64,000 nucleotides of DNA from Larkinella punicea (GTDB lineage: Bacteria; Bacteroidota; Bacteroidia; Cytophagales; Spirosomataceae), in contig NZ_QOWE01000005.1 of assembly GCF_003334855.1 (NCBI RefSeq), forward strand, positions 62,001-126,000, in the 5' to 3' direction. Below are positions 41,552 through 50,695 of the stretch, piece by piece (the first letter of the stretch is position 1; every line of letters starts with the position of its first letter). The notes beneath the pieces are model-generated. The model saw only the letters and a list, made by a program, of their open reading frames with translations. It ran no database searches and was not told the DNA's origin. The position numbers and the translations under genes were made by a program.

Positions 41552-44443
41552 GTGACAGAAAACAACGCTTCCGCCCCAAACACCGGGCTTACAGACATTG
41601 ACCTGACGGGCTACGAACAGATTGAGGTATTGGGTGCCCGCGAACACAACCTGAAAAACATTGATGTTACCATTCCCCGCAACAAACTGGTGGTGGTAAC
41701 TGGTATCAGCGGCAGCGGCAAATCGTCGCTGGCCTTCGATACCATTTATGCCGAGGGACAACGCCGGTACATGGAGAGTTTCTCCGCCTATGCCCGCTCG
41801 TTTCTTGGTAATATGGAGCGGCCCGACGTCGATAAAATCAACGGGTTGAGCCCGGTTATTTCCATCGAGCAAAAAACAACCTCCAAAAACCCCCGTTCCA
41901 CCGTTGGCACGACCACCGAAATCTACGACTTTCTGCGGCTGCTATATGCCCGCGCCGGTGAAGCCTTTTCGTATGTCACGGGCCGAAAAATGGAGCGGCA
42001 ATCGCAGGATCAGATCATCGACACCATTCTGACGCATTATGCCAATAAAAAGCTGACCCTGCTGGCACCCATCGTGCGGGGTCGGAAAGGGCATTACCGC
42101 GAACTATTCGTACAGATTGCCAAGTTGGGTTACGCCAAAGTGCGCGTCGATGGCGAGGTGCAGGACATCGTGCCGAAGATGCAGCTCGACCGGTATAAAG
42201 TCCACGATGTCGAGATCGTGATCGACCGGATTGTTCCGAAACCGGAAGACCGGTACCGGCTCAGTCAGTCGGTGCAAACGGCTTTGAAACAGGGCAAAGG
42301 GGCCATGCAGATTCTGGATGAGAAAAACCACCTGACGTATTTTTCCCAAAACCTGATGGACCCGGAATCGGGCATTAGCTACGACGAGCCGTCGCCCAAT
42401 ACGTTTTCGTTCAATTCTCCCTACGGAGCCTGCCCGGTTTGTAACGGATTGGGGGTTATTGAAGAAATTACGGAAGAATCAGTGATTCCCAACAAAGCAT
42501 TGAGTATCAGCCGGGGCGCCATTGCTCCCCTCGGTGAATACCGGGAACTCTGGTTTTTTCGGGAGATCGAAGTCATCCTGAAAAAATACAAACTGAGCCT
42601 AACGACACCGGTTGAAAAATACCCGGCGGATTTGCTACATGCGCTGCTCTACGGAACGGAAGACGAATCGACCATGCCGTCGAAAAAACATCCGGGAGAA
42701 GACTACTATAATTTCAAATTCGAGGGCGTCATCACCTTCCTGAAACGCCAGCAGGAAAGCGCTGATTCGGCGGGTCGTTCCGACAAAATTCAGGAATGGC
42801 TGAAGGATTTCACGGTGATCAAAACCTGCCCGGAATGCGAAGGCGCGCGCTTGAAAAAAGAATCGCTGTACTTTCGGCTGGATACCAAAAACATCTCCGA
42901 ACTGGCCCGGATGGACATTTCGGAACTGGCCGTCTGGATGACGGATCTGGAAAGCCGCCTTTCCAATCGCCAGAATGTGATTGCCAAAGAGATTCTGAAA
43001 GAAATCCGCAAACGGATCGGCTTTTTGCTGGACATCGGTTTGGATTACCTGATGCTCGACCGACCGCTGCGCACGCTCTCGGGCGGAGAAGCCCAACGCA
43101 TTCGGCTGGCCACGCAGATTGGCACCCAATTGGTTGGTGTTCTGTACATTATGGACGAACCCAGCATCGGTTTGCACCAGCGTGACAACGTCAAATTGAT
43201 CGACTCGCTGAAAAACCTGCGCGATCTGGGCAATACGGTTTTGGTGGTGGAACACGACAAGGACATGATGCTGGAGTCGGACTACATCCTGGACATTGGC
43301 CCGGGAGCCGGTCGGCACGGCGGTCAGGTCGTCGGAGCCGGAACACCGGAACAATTCCTGAAAAACGGCAGCACGACGGCGGCTTACCTGAGCGGGCGCC
43401 GGGCGATTGAAGTGCCGAAGGAACGCCGGAAAGGGAATGGAAATCAGTTAGTAATCAAGGGTGCCACGGGGCATAACCTGAAAAATGTAACCATGAAATT
43501 GCCGCTCGGGCAGATGGTTTGCATCACGGGCGTGTCGGGCAGCGGTAAATCGTCGCTGATTCACGAAACGCTGTTTCCAGTCTTGAACAAGCATTTTTAC
43601 AAGTCGAAACGCGAGGCTCTGCCCTTCAAATCGGTCGAAGGCCTGGAGCAGTTGGATAAGGTAATCGAGGTGGACCAGTCGCCGATTGGCCGGACACCCC
43701 GTTCCAATCCCGCGACCTATACAGGCATGTTTTCCGACATCCGCAGCCTGTTTGCCGAACTGCCTGAAGCCAAAATCCGGGGGTATAAGCCGGGGCGGTT
43801 TTCGTTCAACGTCAAAGGCGGTCGGTGTGAAGAGTGCGAGGGCGCGGGGATGAAGAAAATCGAAATGGAATTTTTGCCGGATGTCCACGTCATGTGCGAA
43901 ACCTGCAAAGGCAAACGCTTCAACCGCGAAACGCTGGAGGTACGGTTCAAGGGCAAATCCATCGCCGACGTGCTGGATATGACCGTTGAGCAGTCGCTGG
44001 AGTTTTTTGCCAGCCAGCCGAAGATCCTGCGAAAAGTACAAACGTTGAACGATGTCGGATTGGGCTATATTACCCTTGGCCAACACGCCACGACGCTGTC
44101 GGGCGGGGAAGCGCAACGGGTGAAACTGGCGGAAGAACTCTCGAAGAAGGATACCGGCAAAACCATGTACATCCTCGACGAGCCCACCACCGGCCTTCAT
44201 TTTCAGGACATTTCCCACCTGCTCGACGTGCTGAACAAACTGGCGGACAAAGGCAACACGGTTTTGATCATCGAACACAACCTGGATGTGATCAAAGTCT
44301 CCGACCACGTCATCGATTTGGGTCCGGAAGGGGGCAACAAAGGCGGTTACATCATCGCAGAAGGAACGCCGGAGAAAGTCGCTAAAACGAAAGGAAGCTA
44401 TACCGGGAAGTTTTTGGCTGCGGAGTTGGGAATGTTAAAGTAA
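41552..44443 (+). CDS. uvrA: Excinuclease ABC subunit A
   Basis: 963 residues with a GTG start. The two ATPase modules carry Walker [15 protein letters not shown] and [17 protein letters not shown] signatures [17 protein letters not shown] and [17 protein letters not shown], and Walker [16 protein letters not shown] and [15 protein letters not shown]. Zinc-binding cysteine pairs are [17 protein letters not shown], and [11 protein letters not shown] with CETCKGKRF. UvrA recognises bulky DNA lesions together with UvrB in nucleotide excision repair. Length is normal for the group. The strong palindrome just upstream leaves little room for a promoter; TACTTTTA near 41370 is the only weak candidate seen. 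Confidence 0.97.
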   Translation: MTENNASAPNTGLTDIDLTGYEQIEVLGAREHNLKNIDVTIPRNKLVVVTGISGSGKSSLAFDTIYAEGQRRYMESFSAYARSFLGNMERPDVDKINGLSPVISIEQKTTSKNPRSTVGTTTEIYDFLRLLYARAGEAFSYVTGRKMERQSQDQIIDTILTHYANKKLTLLAPIVRGRKGHYRELFVQIAKLGYAKVRVDGEVQDIVPKMQLDRYKVHDVEIVIDRIVPKPEDRYRLSQSVQTALKQGKGAMQILDEKNHLTYFSQNLMDPESGISYDEPSPNTFSFNSPYGACPVCNGLGVIEEITEESVIPNKALSISRGAIAPLGEYRELWFFREIEVILKKYKLSLTTPVEKYPADLLHALLYGTEDESTMPSKKHPGEDYYNFKFEGVITFLKRQQESADSAGRSDKIQEWLKDFTVIKTCPECEGARLKKESLYFRLDTKNISELARMDISELAVWMTDLESRLSNRQNVIAKEILKEIRKRIGFLLDIGLDYLMLDRPLRTLSGGEAQRIRLATQIGTQLVGVLYIMDEPSIGLHQRDNVKLIDSLKNLRDLGNTVLVVEHDKDMMLESDYILDIGPGAGRHGGQVVGAGTPEQFLKNGSTTAAYLSGRRAIEVPKERRKGNGNQLVIKGATGHNLKNVTMKLPLGQMVCITGVSGSGKSSLIHETLFPVLNKHFYKSKREALPFKSVEGLEQLDKVIEVDQSPIGRTPRSNPATYTGMFSDIRSLFAELPEAKIRGYKPGRFSFNVKGGRCEECEGAGMKKIEMEFLPDVHVMCETCKGKRFNRETLEVRFKGKSIADVLDMTVEQSLEFFASQPKILRKVQTLNDVGLGYITLGQHATTLSGGEAQRVKLAEELSKKDTGKTMYILDEPTTGLHFQDISHLLDVLNKLADKGNTVLIIEHNLDVIKVSDHVIDLGPEGGNKGGYIIAEGTPEKVAKTKGSYTGKFLAAELGMLK

Positions 44444-44462
44444 AAGGTCTAAATTCAATTCT

Positions 44463-44858
44463 ATGCTGCTCAAAGCAGATTTGAAGCGTATCGCGCAGGC
44501 CCGGCTTCACGACGCGAAAGTGCTACTGGATGCGGGGAGATATGATGGCGCAACTTATTTGTGCGGTTATGCAATTGAGCTGGGTTTGAAACTTAGAATT
44601 TGTAAAACATTGAAATGAAACGAGTTCCCTGAGAAGAATAAGGAATTCGATGGATTACTGAGTTTCAAAACCCACAATCTAGATACGTTGCTACGTCTTT
44701 CTGGCATTGAAGAGAAAGTCAAGCGGTTGCATTTTGCCGAATGGTCAGCCATTAAAATTTGGACTCCTGAAGATCGTTACAAACCTGTAGGAACAATGTC
44801 CAAACAAAAAGCGTTCGATCTGATTAATGCTGCGAATATCCTTTTCAAAATGCTATGA
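44463..44858 (+). pseudogene. HEPN-domain protein, interrupted by one in-frame TGA
   Basis: Reading from ATG 44463 gives MLLKADLKRIAQARLHDAKVLL... up to KTLK, then TGA (44616-44618), then NEFPEKNKEFDGLLSFKTHNLD... continuing in the same frame to the stop at 44856-44858. The pieces together form one 131-residue HEPN protein of the kind with GYAIELGLKLRI and FKTHNLDTLLRLSG. A single change, TGG to TGA (Trp to stop), explains the break, because Trp fits the family at this place. The organism reads TGA as stop elsewhere (argG ends in TGA). The final TGA overlaps the next ATG (ATGA). It could be a recent mutation or a sequencing error. No clear RNase RxxxxH motif is seen. Confidence 0.8.
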
Positions 44859-45256
44859 AACAGATGATTAAAAAGATTGGAAGCTTGGTTGATACCATTG
44901 CTTTTGAGAAAGGAGAACTAAGTTTCTTTGCTCTCGCTCTACGGGAGGACTCTATCGTCTGGGACTTATTAATTGCCGCTGACTGGATCGATAAAGATCG
45001 AAAAAATAGTTTGGATTATTTGGTAAGAAAAGTACAAGGTGTGTTGACTACACATGAATTACTAGACTTATCGGGTATTATCTTGCTGGATAATGATTAT
45101 TTCTCGGGGGTTTCTCAGTTCAAAAGTGAGTCAGGTTGGGAAGAAAATAATATTGATCTTTATGGAGTAGCGGTAAAAAAAGCTTATGTGTTTGTTGCAT
45201 CTGATGTGGAAGTTTATTTAGAAACAGAGCAAACCAAAAAAAAGAACTTTAAATAG
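44855..45256 (+). CDS. Hypothetical protein, partner of the broken HEPN gene
   Basis: 133 residues starting MKQMIKKIGSLVDTIAFEKGELSFFALALREDSIVWDLLIAADWIDKD and ending in a Lys-rich tail. It is not recognised. It contains LDYLVRKVQGVLTTHELLDLSGIILLDNDYFSGV, and the aromatic WDLLIAADW may be a core motif. Its ATG overlaps the stop of the HEPN frame, so it should be translated by coupling to it. The nonsense codon upstream may reduce its expression. HEPN genes commonly pair with a nucleotidyltransferase (MNT); no GSxxxD nucleotidyltransferase motif is seen here, so this looks like a different partner. Base composition is AT-rich. Confidence 0.7.
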   Translation: MKQMIKKIGSLVDTIAFEKGELSFFALALREDSIVWDLLIAADWIDKDRKNSLDYLVRKVQGVLTTHELLDLSGIILLDNDYFSGVSQFKSESGWEENNIDLYGVAVKKAYVFVASDVEVYLETEQTKKKNFK

Positions 45257-45265
45257 TAGACTTGG

Positions 45266-46279
45266 CTATCTTGGTAGGTGATCGTTATGAGTAATAGTGG
45301 TTTCTGGGGATGCCGTTTGGGTATTTGCTAGACCAGCCATAGCCTGCACACTCCGTAACTCGCCGATCTTCTTCAACTCCAGTCCTTCGTCGGTTTCGAT
45401 TCCGATGCCCAATTCCTGCCGCATCTCGTCGGCGGTTTGGCTCCGGCCATCGTGGCTCCAGCCGGGAGGAGCCAGCAAATATTTGATTTTCTGGCCGAAC
45501 GGCCCCGGTATACGAAGATCATCAATAAGCTTTTTCCACTCGTGAAAAACCAAATTCCCCAACGAGTGATCGGTGATGTTGGTCGTAAGACCGTAGCGAA
45601 CGGGATCTTCCGGGGTTTCTTCGGCAAAGGTGCCAAACAGACGATCCCAAATGATGAGCATCATGCCCATGTTCCGATCCAGGTAGCGAACATTAGACGC
45701 ATGGTGAACGCGGTGGTGCGACGGCGTAACCAGAAACCATTCCAGAAAACCGAGACGGCCAACGTACTGAGTATGAACAATAATGCCGTAAATCTGGGTT
45801 GCGGAATACATAAACACAATGTCCTCGGCCCGGAACCCCAGCAACGCAATCGGAACAAAATAGATAAACCGGTAAAGCGGTTGCAGCACGGAAGACCGGA
45901 AACCAACGGTCAGGTTAAATTCCTCCGAAGAGTGGTGCGTGACGTGAATGGCCCAGAACAGACGGCAGAAATGATCGACGCGGTGCAGCCAGTAGAAGGC
46001 AAAATCTTCCAGAATCAGAAGCGTCAGCCAATACAGCCAGGGCGTCGTTATTTCCGTAATGCGATACTGATACACCCAAACCAGAACGCCGATATAGAAC
46101 CCCCGAACCAGCAAATCGAGGCCCATGTTGAGCAGGGTCAGGTAACAATTCTGAAGGACGCCTTTGATGGAATAATAAGGCCGATGCTGAAAATAGCTCA
46201 TCACCACCTCTGCGCCAATGATGAGCACATACAGCGGTGTGGAGAGCATGAATAGCAACGACTCCCGAAATCCAATCAT
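45266..46279 (-). CDS. Sterol desaturase/fatty acid hydroxylase superfamily protein
   Basis: 337 residues with four or five membrane helices. The di-iron histidine motifs are FYWLHRVDHFCRLFWAIHVTHHSSEEFN (HxxxH and HxxHH) and PSHHRVHHASNVRYLDRNMG (HHxxHH). It should insert a hydroxyl group or double bond in a membrane lipid using oxygen. The C-terminal 90 residues are soluble and poorly conserved. It is convergent with the HEPN-partner gene and has no clear pathway neighbour. Confidence 0.9.
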   Translation of the reverse strand: MIGFRESLLFMLSTPLYVLIIGAEVVMSYFQHRPYYSIKGVLQNCYLTLLNMGLDLLVRGFYIGVLVWVYQYRITEITTPWLYWLTLLILEDFAFYWLHRVDHFCRLFWAIHVTHHSSEEFNLTVGFRSSVLQPLYRFIYFVPIALLGFRAEDIVFMYSATQIYGIIVHTQYVGRLGFLEWFLVTPSHHRVHHASNVRYLDRNMGMMLIIWDRLFGTFAEETPEDPVRYGLTTNITDHSLGNLVFHEWKKLIDDLRIPGPFGQKIKYLLAPPGWSHDGRSQTADEMRQELGIGIETDEGLELKKIGELRSVQAMAGLANTQTASPETTITHNDHLPR

Positions 46280-46402
46280 TTTTCAGCGTTACGACGAATA
46301 CGTCGCAAGTTACGGCATTGAACTACATTTGTAATTGTACTCTGATTAGAAATTCATTAAAAATGAACCTCCTCATTTTGAACTAAAAAAGGCGGTTTTT
46401 TC

Positions 46403-47653
46403 CTACCAGCGCACCTGACCATCGCCAACCACCACCCACTTTTCCGTCACGAGTTTTTCGAGGGCAAACGGCCCCCGGGCGTGTAATTTTTGCGTCGAAA
46501 TCCCGATTTCGGCTCCCAGACCAAACACCCCGCCGTCAGTGAAACGAGTCGACGCATTGGCATATACGGCAGCCGCGTCCACTTCATTCAGAAACCGGTC
46601 GATAGCCGCCGGATCGCGGGACACAATCGCTTCGGAATGGCGCGACGAATAGGTCTGAATGTGCGACAAAGCCTCTTCCAAACCGCCGACCACTTTAATG
46701 GCACATTTATAATCCAGAAACTCCCGGCCAAAATCGCTCAGTTGAGCCGGTTGAAGCTGGGGATAACCGGCTGACGCTAAAATACGATAAGCCTCCTCAT
46801 CCGCAAAAACCTCCACGTTCCATTTCGTAAAATCCGCCACCAGCATCGGCAAAAATACGTCGGCAACAGCCTGATCAACCAGCACGCAATCCAGCGAGTT
46901 GCAAACCGACGGGCGCGACACCTTGGCATTCACGACCATATCACGCGCTTTTTCCAGATCAGCCGTTCGTTCAACGTAGGTATGACAAACGCCCGCGCCA
47001 GTTTCGATGGTGGGCACGAGCGAATTTTGCCGGACATACTGAATCAGCGAATCAGACCCACGCGGAATTATAATATCGACATACCGCGTAGCCGTCAGCA
47101 ATTCGTTCACCACCGCCCGGTCAGGAGGCATCAGCGAAACGGCGGCTTCCGGCACACCAAATTCCGTCAGAACCTGGTGAATCAGCCCCACAATGGCCAG
47201 GTTGGAATGATGCGCTTCCTTCCCGCCTTTCAGTACGCAGGCATTTCCCGACCGCAGGCAGAGCGACGCCACATCCAGCGTCACGTTGGGCCGCGACTCA
47301 TAAATAACGCCCACCACGCCCAGCGGAACCGCCAGCTTCCGGAGTTGAAGCCCCTGTTCAATGGTTTTTTCCAATAAAACCTTTCCGCTCGGATCGGGCA
47401 GCACCGCCACCACGCGCAGACTTTCCACCAGATCGCAGATGCGCTTTTCGTTCAGCAACAACCGGTCTTTCTTCGGATCGGCATCCGGCATGGCGTCCAG
47501 ATCTTTCTGATTTTCAGTCAGAATGGTTTCTTTGTTTTCAAAAACCACATCCGCCAGCCGGTTGAGCAAGGCGGTTTTCTGCTCGTCGGACAGGCGCCGA
47601 ACCGCGGCCGAAGCAAACTTCGTTTCCTGAAGCAGGGGAGTTACTGTATTCAT
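46403..47653 (-). CDS. proA: Glutamate-5-semialdehyde dehydrogenase (gamma-glutamyl phosphate reductase)
   Basis: 416 residues from ATG 47653 (MNTVTPLLQETKFASAAVRRLSDEQK); an earlier codon six residues upstream would overlap proB. The catalytic Cys lies in VSRPSVCNSLDCVLVD. PLGVVGVIYESRPNVTLDVASLCLRSGNACVLKGGKEA, MPPDRAVVNELLTATRYVDIIIPRG and STRFTDGGVFGLGAEIGISTQKLHARGP are ProA hallmarks. It reduces gamma-glutamyl phosphate to the semialdehyde in proline synthesis. proB lies directly upstream, a 14-bp gap, so the two form an operon. Confidence 0.97.
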   Translation of the reverse strand: MNTVTPLLQETKFASAAVRRLSDEQKTALLNRLADVVFENKETILTENQKDLDAMPDADPKKDRLLLNEKRICDLVESLRVVAVLPDPSGKVLLEKTIEQGLQLRKLAVPLGVVGVIYESRPNVTLDVASLCLRSGNACVLKGGKEAHHSNLAIVGLIHQVLTEFGVPEAAVSLMPPDRAVVNELLTATRYVDIIIPRGSDSLIQYVRQNSLVPTIETGAGVCHTYVERTADLEKARDMVVNAKVSRPSVCNSLDCVLVDQAVADVFLPMLVADFTKWNVEVFADEEAYRILASAGYPQLQPAQLSDFGREFLDYKCAIKVVGGLEEALSHIQTYSSRHSEAIVSRDPAAIDRFLNEVDAAAVYANASTRFTDGGVFGLGAEIGISTQKLHARGPFALEKLVTEKWVVVGDGQVRW

Positions 47654-47667
47654 ACAATCTGGTATTT

Positions 47668-48696
47668 TCACAAAAGTACAATATCATTGGCATTTGCCAC
47701 CTCCACATTTTGCTGGTTCAACTGCGCCAATAAGTCTGCCGACGACAGACGGGCGCGGGCTACAGCCACCGTGGTGCCTGCTTCGTCACAAATCTCAACG
47801 ACTTCGCCAGCCGCAAATTCACCTTCTACCGTCCGAACACCGACAGCCAGCAAACTGTTCCGCCGGCCCAAAGCCGCCACCGCGCCGGCATCGACCCGCA
47901 GAATGCCCGCTGTCAGGCTGCCACTGCCGAGCCAGCGTTGCCGCGCCGAGGGCGTGCTCACCTGCGGTTTAAACGTCGTGCCGGTTTCGCCCCGCAACGC
48001 CCGCAAAATGCCGTCGGGTTGTTTCAGTCCAAAAATCGTGACCCGAATGCCCATGCGGGTCGCCAGTTTGGCAAAGGTCAGCTTGGACGCCATTCCGCCT
48101 AAGCCCAGAGCCGATTTCTCATCCCGAACAATTCCAAAAACGGATTCATCAACCCGATCAACCGCCGGAATGATGTGGTTGTCTTCGTCCAGCAAACCGC
48201 CGACCGAGGTACATAGCATGAGTGTCGAAGCCCCAAAACCGACGGCCATGAGCGTGGCGAGTTCGTCGTTGTCCGAAAACTTCAGTTCCCGGTCGCTCAC
48301 GACGTCGTTTTCATTCGCAATGGGAATAATGCCGTTTTTCCACAATTCCTGCACGGTTTCCTTGAGCTGGAGAAACTGCTGCCGGTCGGCAAAGTGATGG
48401 CGTTCGCAGAGGGTTTGGGCAATGGGAATATTATAGTCGGAAAAATAGCGGTTATACACATTGAGCAACAGCAGATTACCCACGGCGGCCGCAGCTTTGC
48501 GCTGGGCCATTTCGCCCCGGTAGCCTTCGATCAGGCCTTTTCCGGCACCCACCGCGCCCGATGATACCAGAACAATGTGGTACGACTGACGCAATTCGGC
48601 CACCTGCCGGGCAATATCGGCAATTACGGCTTCATTGAGTGAACCGTCCGGCTGGGTGATCGATGCCGTACCGAATTTAATGACTAAAACTGACAC
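47668..48696 (-). CDS. proB: Glutamate 5-kinase
   Basis: 342 residues with a GTG start (MSVLVIKFGTASITQPDGSLNEAVIADIARQVAELRQSYHIVLVSSGAVGAGKG). The amino-acid kinase domain has FSDNDELATLMAVGFGASTLMLCTSVGGLLDEDNHIIPAV. The C-terminal part, ARQRWLGSGSLTAGILRVDAGAVAALGRRNSLLAVGVRTVEGEFAAGEVVEI, is the PUA-like domain, shorter than in E. coli ProB. It phosphorylates glutamate, the feedback-controlled first step of proline synthesis. First gene of proBA. The 146 bp upstream hold no proline-rich leader peptide that I can see. Confidence 0.96.
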   Translation of the reverse strand: MSVLVIKFGTASITQPDGSLNEAVIADIARQVAELRQSYHIVLVSSGAVGAGKGLIEGYRGEMAQRKAAAAVGNLLLLNVYNRYFSDYNIPIAQTLCERHHFADRQQFLQLKETVQELWKNGIIPIANENDVVSDRELKFSDNDELATLMAVGFGASTLMLCTSVGGLLDEDNHIIPAVDRVDESVFGIVRDEKSALGLGGMASKLTFAKLATRMGIRVTIFGLKQPDGILRALRGETGTTFKPQVSTPSARQRWLGSGSLTAGILRVDAGAVAALGRRNSLLAVGVRTVEGEFAAGEVVEICDEAGTTVAVARARLSSADLLAQLNQQNVEVANANDIVLL

Positions 48697-48842
48697 GCTT
48701 GAACTGGATTAAAAGACTAAACTAAAGTGACGTTATGGGCGATGAAGCGAAAGAAGGTGCGAAAATACGAAAGATTCCGCCAGACCGCGCGAATCGGCCG
48801 AAAACCAGCGTCAGAAAACCGTAGGGTTGGAAGAGGGTCGAA

Positions 48843-49469
48843 TTAATCCGGCTGATTTTTGAAAAGATGCGCCAGCACCGGCTCCGTAAAAGTGGCTTTT
48901 TTTTGCAGCGTTTGCTTCAGCCGTTTCATGTATTCCGGTCGCGGAATTTCAATGGCACCAAACCGCCGGACATTATCGTTGATAAATTGAGTGTCCAGCA
49001 GCTCAAATTGTTGTTTTCTCAAGATTTCAATCAGGTAATGGAAGGCTACTTTTGAGGCATTGGGCACCTGATAAAACATCGATTCACCAAAAAAAGCGGC
49101 TCCCAGCGCAACGCCGTAGAGCCCGCCGACCAGACAGTTATCAATATACGTTTCCACGCTGTGGGCCATTCCCATCTGGTGTAAATCCATATAGGCTTCG
49201 ATAATTTCTTCGGAAATCCAGGTGCCGTCATTCTCCGAGCGGGGCAACGCACACTTTCGCATAACTTGCTCAAAATCAGCATTAATACGAACCTCGAACA
49301 CCTTTTTATTCAGGACAGGCCGCAGCGATTTAGCAGGTTGGTACGTGTCCAGGGGAATGATGGCACGGGGGTCGGGGGAATACCAATACAGCGTATTGTC
49401 CGTGTCGGCCATCGGAAAGATACCATTGATGTAGCCATAAATCAGGTCATCAGAAGACAGACGATACAT
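48843..49469 (-). CDS. aat: Leucyl/phenylalanyl-tRNA-protein transferase
   Basis: 208 residues from ATG 49469 (MYRLSSDDLIYGYINGIFPMADTDNTLYWYSPDPRAIIPLDTYQPAKSL). The frame reaches further up, but TATATTTG lies at 49493-49500 (minus) and the standard family N-terminus starts here. Motifs: IFPMA, W-S-PDPRAIIP, and WISEEIIEAYMDLHQMGMAHSVETY, then LVGGLYGVALGAAFFGESMFY and LLDTQFIND. It transfers Leu or Phe to N-terminal Arg/Lys of proteins, marking them for ClpS/ClpAP degradation. It is divergent from the arginine operon. Confidence 0.95.
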   Translation of the reverse strand: MYRLSSDDLIYGYINGIFPMADTDNTLYWYSPDPRAIIPLDTYQPAKSLRPVLNKKVFEVRINADFEQVMRKCALPRSENDGTWISEEIIEAYMDLHQMGMAHSVETYIDNCLVGGLYGVALGAAFFGESMFYQVPNASKVAFHYLIEILRKQQFELLDTQFINDNVRRFGAIEIPRPEYMKRLKQTLQKKATFTEPVLAHLFKNQPD

Positions 49470-49492
49470 GGAGATTCGCGAAGGTTCTCCAA

Positions 49493-49500
49493 CAAATATA
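49493..49500 (-). promoter_or_regulatory. -7 promoter element of aat
   Basis: TATATTTG on the minus strand is a perfect TAnnTTTG; no good -33 TTG is found at the usual distance, only TTTAC. Transcription would start about 49488, 19 nt before the ATG. Confidence 0.5.
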
Positions 49501-49566
49501 TAAAAATAATGGTTTGTAAAAAATGGCACGATTACTGAACGTTTCTTCAAAATTATCGTTATTTTA

Positions 49567-49597
49567 TTGCACAAGCGGAACAATTCCTTTATCATTG
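49567..49597 (+). promoter_or_regulatory. Putative promoter of the arginine operon leader
   Basis: TTG at 49567-49569 and TATCATTG at 49590-49597 (one mismatch to TAnnTTTG) are 20 nt apart. Initiation around 49604 would put the leader ORF start 18 nt downstream and make the arg leader about 230 nt long. Confidence 0.45.
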
Positions 49598-49621
49598 TCC
49601 CGCTTTTTGGCAAACACAAAA

Positions 49622-49717
49622 ATGGCAACACGCGTCTATCTACCGACATTCTACCACACAACGCCATTTCGGTTCAGGTCCGAAAGGACCCGACCTAATT
49701 GCTTGCCTATGCGGTGA
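49622..49717 (+). CDS. Putative arginine-rich leader peptide (31 aa)
   Basis: The ORF reads MATRVYLPTFYHTTPFRFRS, continuing ERTRPNCLPMR and a TGA at 49715-49717. Six of 31 residues are Arg, four of them in residues 17-24, encoded by CGG, AGG, AGG and CGA. It sits 116 nt before the first gene of the arginine operon and just after a plausible promoter. The Arg cluster overlaps GGTCC-GAAA-GGACC (49677-49690), which competes with AGGTC/GACCT (49676-49680 with 49692-49696). Next, CCGC (49722-49725) can pair with GCGG at 49711-49714 or at 49730-49733. That suggests ribosome-stalling attenuation, but no good U-tract terminator is seen. Function is inferred. Confidence 0.5.
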   Translation: MATRVYLPTFYHTTPFRFRSERTRPNCLPMR

Positions 49718-49833
49718 GCATCCGCTCCTGCGGTTCAGCCCTTTCTTATTTTCATTTATCAACAAACTTTTTTGATCACACGATCCAACCGGTTATTCGC
49801 CGGACGAGGGTGCCTTCATTCGATCAAACGACG

Positions 49834-50541
49834 ATGATTTCAGAAGTAAACAACGATACGTATGTAGTTCAGGTGGCCGATGAAAACCACCTTCAACTAG
49901 CCGAAGCGATCTGCCAGGAAATGGAGGAGAGCGCCAAGGCACGGGGAACGGGCATTGCCAAGCGCTCGCCTTTGTACCTGATGGAGAAAATGCTGGAAGG
50001 CAAGGCGATTGTGGCAACCACGAAAACCGGCGAATGGGTGGGTTTTTGTTACATCGAAACCTGGCAGCACGGCAAGTTCGTCGCCAACTCGGGCCTCATC
50101 GTTCATTCTTCTTTTCGGAAGAGCGGCATTGCCACGCGCATCAAAAACGAAGCCTTCAAGCTTTCGCGCAAGAAATATCCCGACGCCAAAATCATCGGCT
50201 TAACGACAAGCCTGGCGGTGATGAAGATCAACTCGGATCTGGGCTACGAACCCGTGACGTTCAGCGAATTACCGGCGGATGATGCGTTCTGGAAAGGCTG
50301 CTCAAGCTGCGTTAACTACGATATTCTGACCCGAACCAACCGGAAACACTGCCTCTGTACGGGCATGTTGTATGATCCCGAGCAGCACAAAAAGACGGAA
50401 GAGAAAACCGAGAAATGGAATTTTCTGAAGGAATCGAAGCTGTATGAACGCTGGATGCGCATCAAACAACGCATTCTGATGCGTTTTCAGGATCGCCCCC
50501 GGGCGAGGAAACCCGAACGTGAGTTGGAAACCGTCGGGTAA
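49834..50541 (+). CDS. GNAT acyltransferase, likely first step of arginine synthesis in Bacteroidota
   Basis: 235 residues from ATG 49834 (MISEVNNDTYVVQVADENHLQLAEAICQEMEESAKARGTGIAKR). GNAT core: VGFCYIETWQHGKFVANSGLIVHSSFRKSGIATRIKNEAFKLS, with the acetyl-CoA loop in RKSGIATR, then KIIGLTTSLAVMKINSDLGYEPV. A later cysteine-rich patch (CSSCVNYDILTRTNRKHCLCTGML) is unusual and may bind metal. Its place at the head of the arg operon, before argG and argC, matches Bacteroidota operons where a GNAT protein replaces classical ArgA or ArgJ and acylates glutamate (succinylated intermediates are known in Bacteroides). The acyl donor is unproven. Confidence 0.75.
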   Translation: MISEVNNDTYVVQVADENHLQLAEAICQEMEESAKARGTGIAKRSPLYLMEKMLEGKAIVATTKTGEWVGFCYIETWQHGKFVANSGLIVHSSFRKSGIATRIKNEAFKLSRKKYPDAKIIGLTTSLAVMKINSDLGYEPVTFSELPADDAFWKGCSSCVNYDILTRTNRKHCLCTGMLYDPEQHKKTEEKTEKWNFLKESKLYERWMRIKQRILMRFQDRPRARKPERELETVG

Positions 50542-50695
50542 TAAAGTCATTGTAAAGGTATTCAAGTGATTTTAAGTCCCTTTCGGCGGTTGGCTGGAAG
50601 GGATTTTTTAGTTTTGTGTCTTAAATACAATCTGAGCTGTCCCCAATCCGGTCAGATCAATCCTTTTCGTTCCATACGTCCCACAGTTCACCGTG

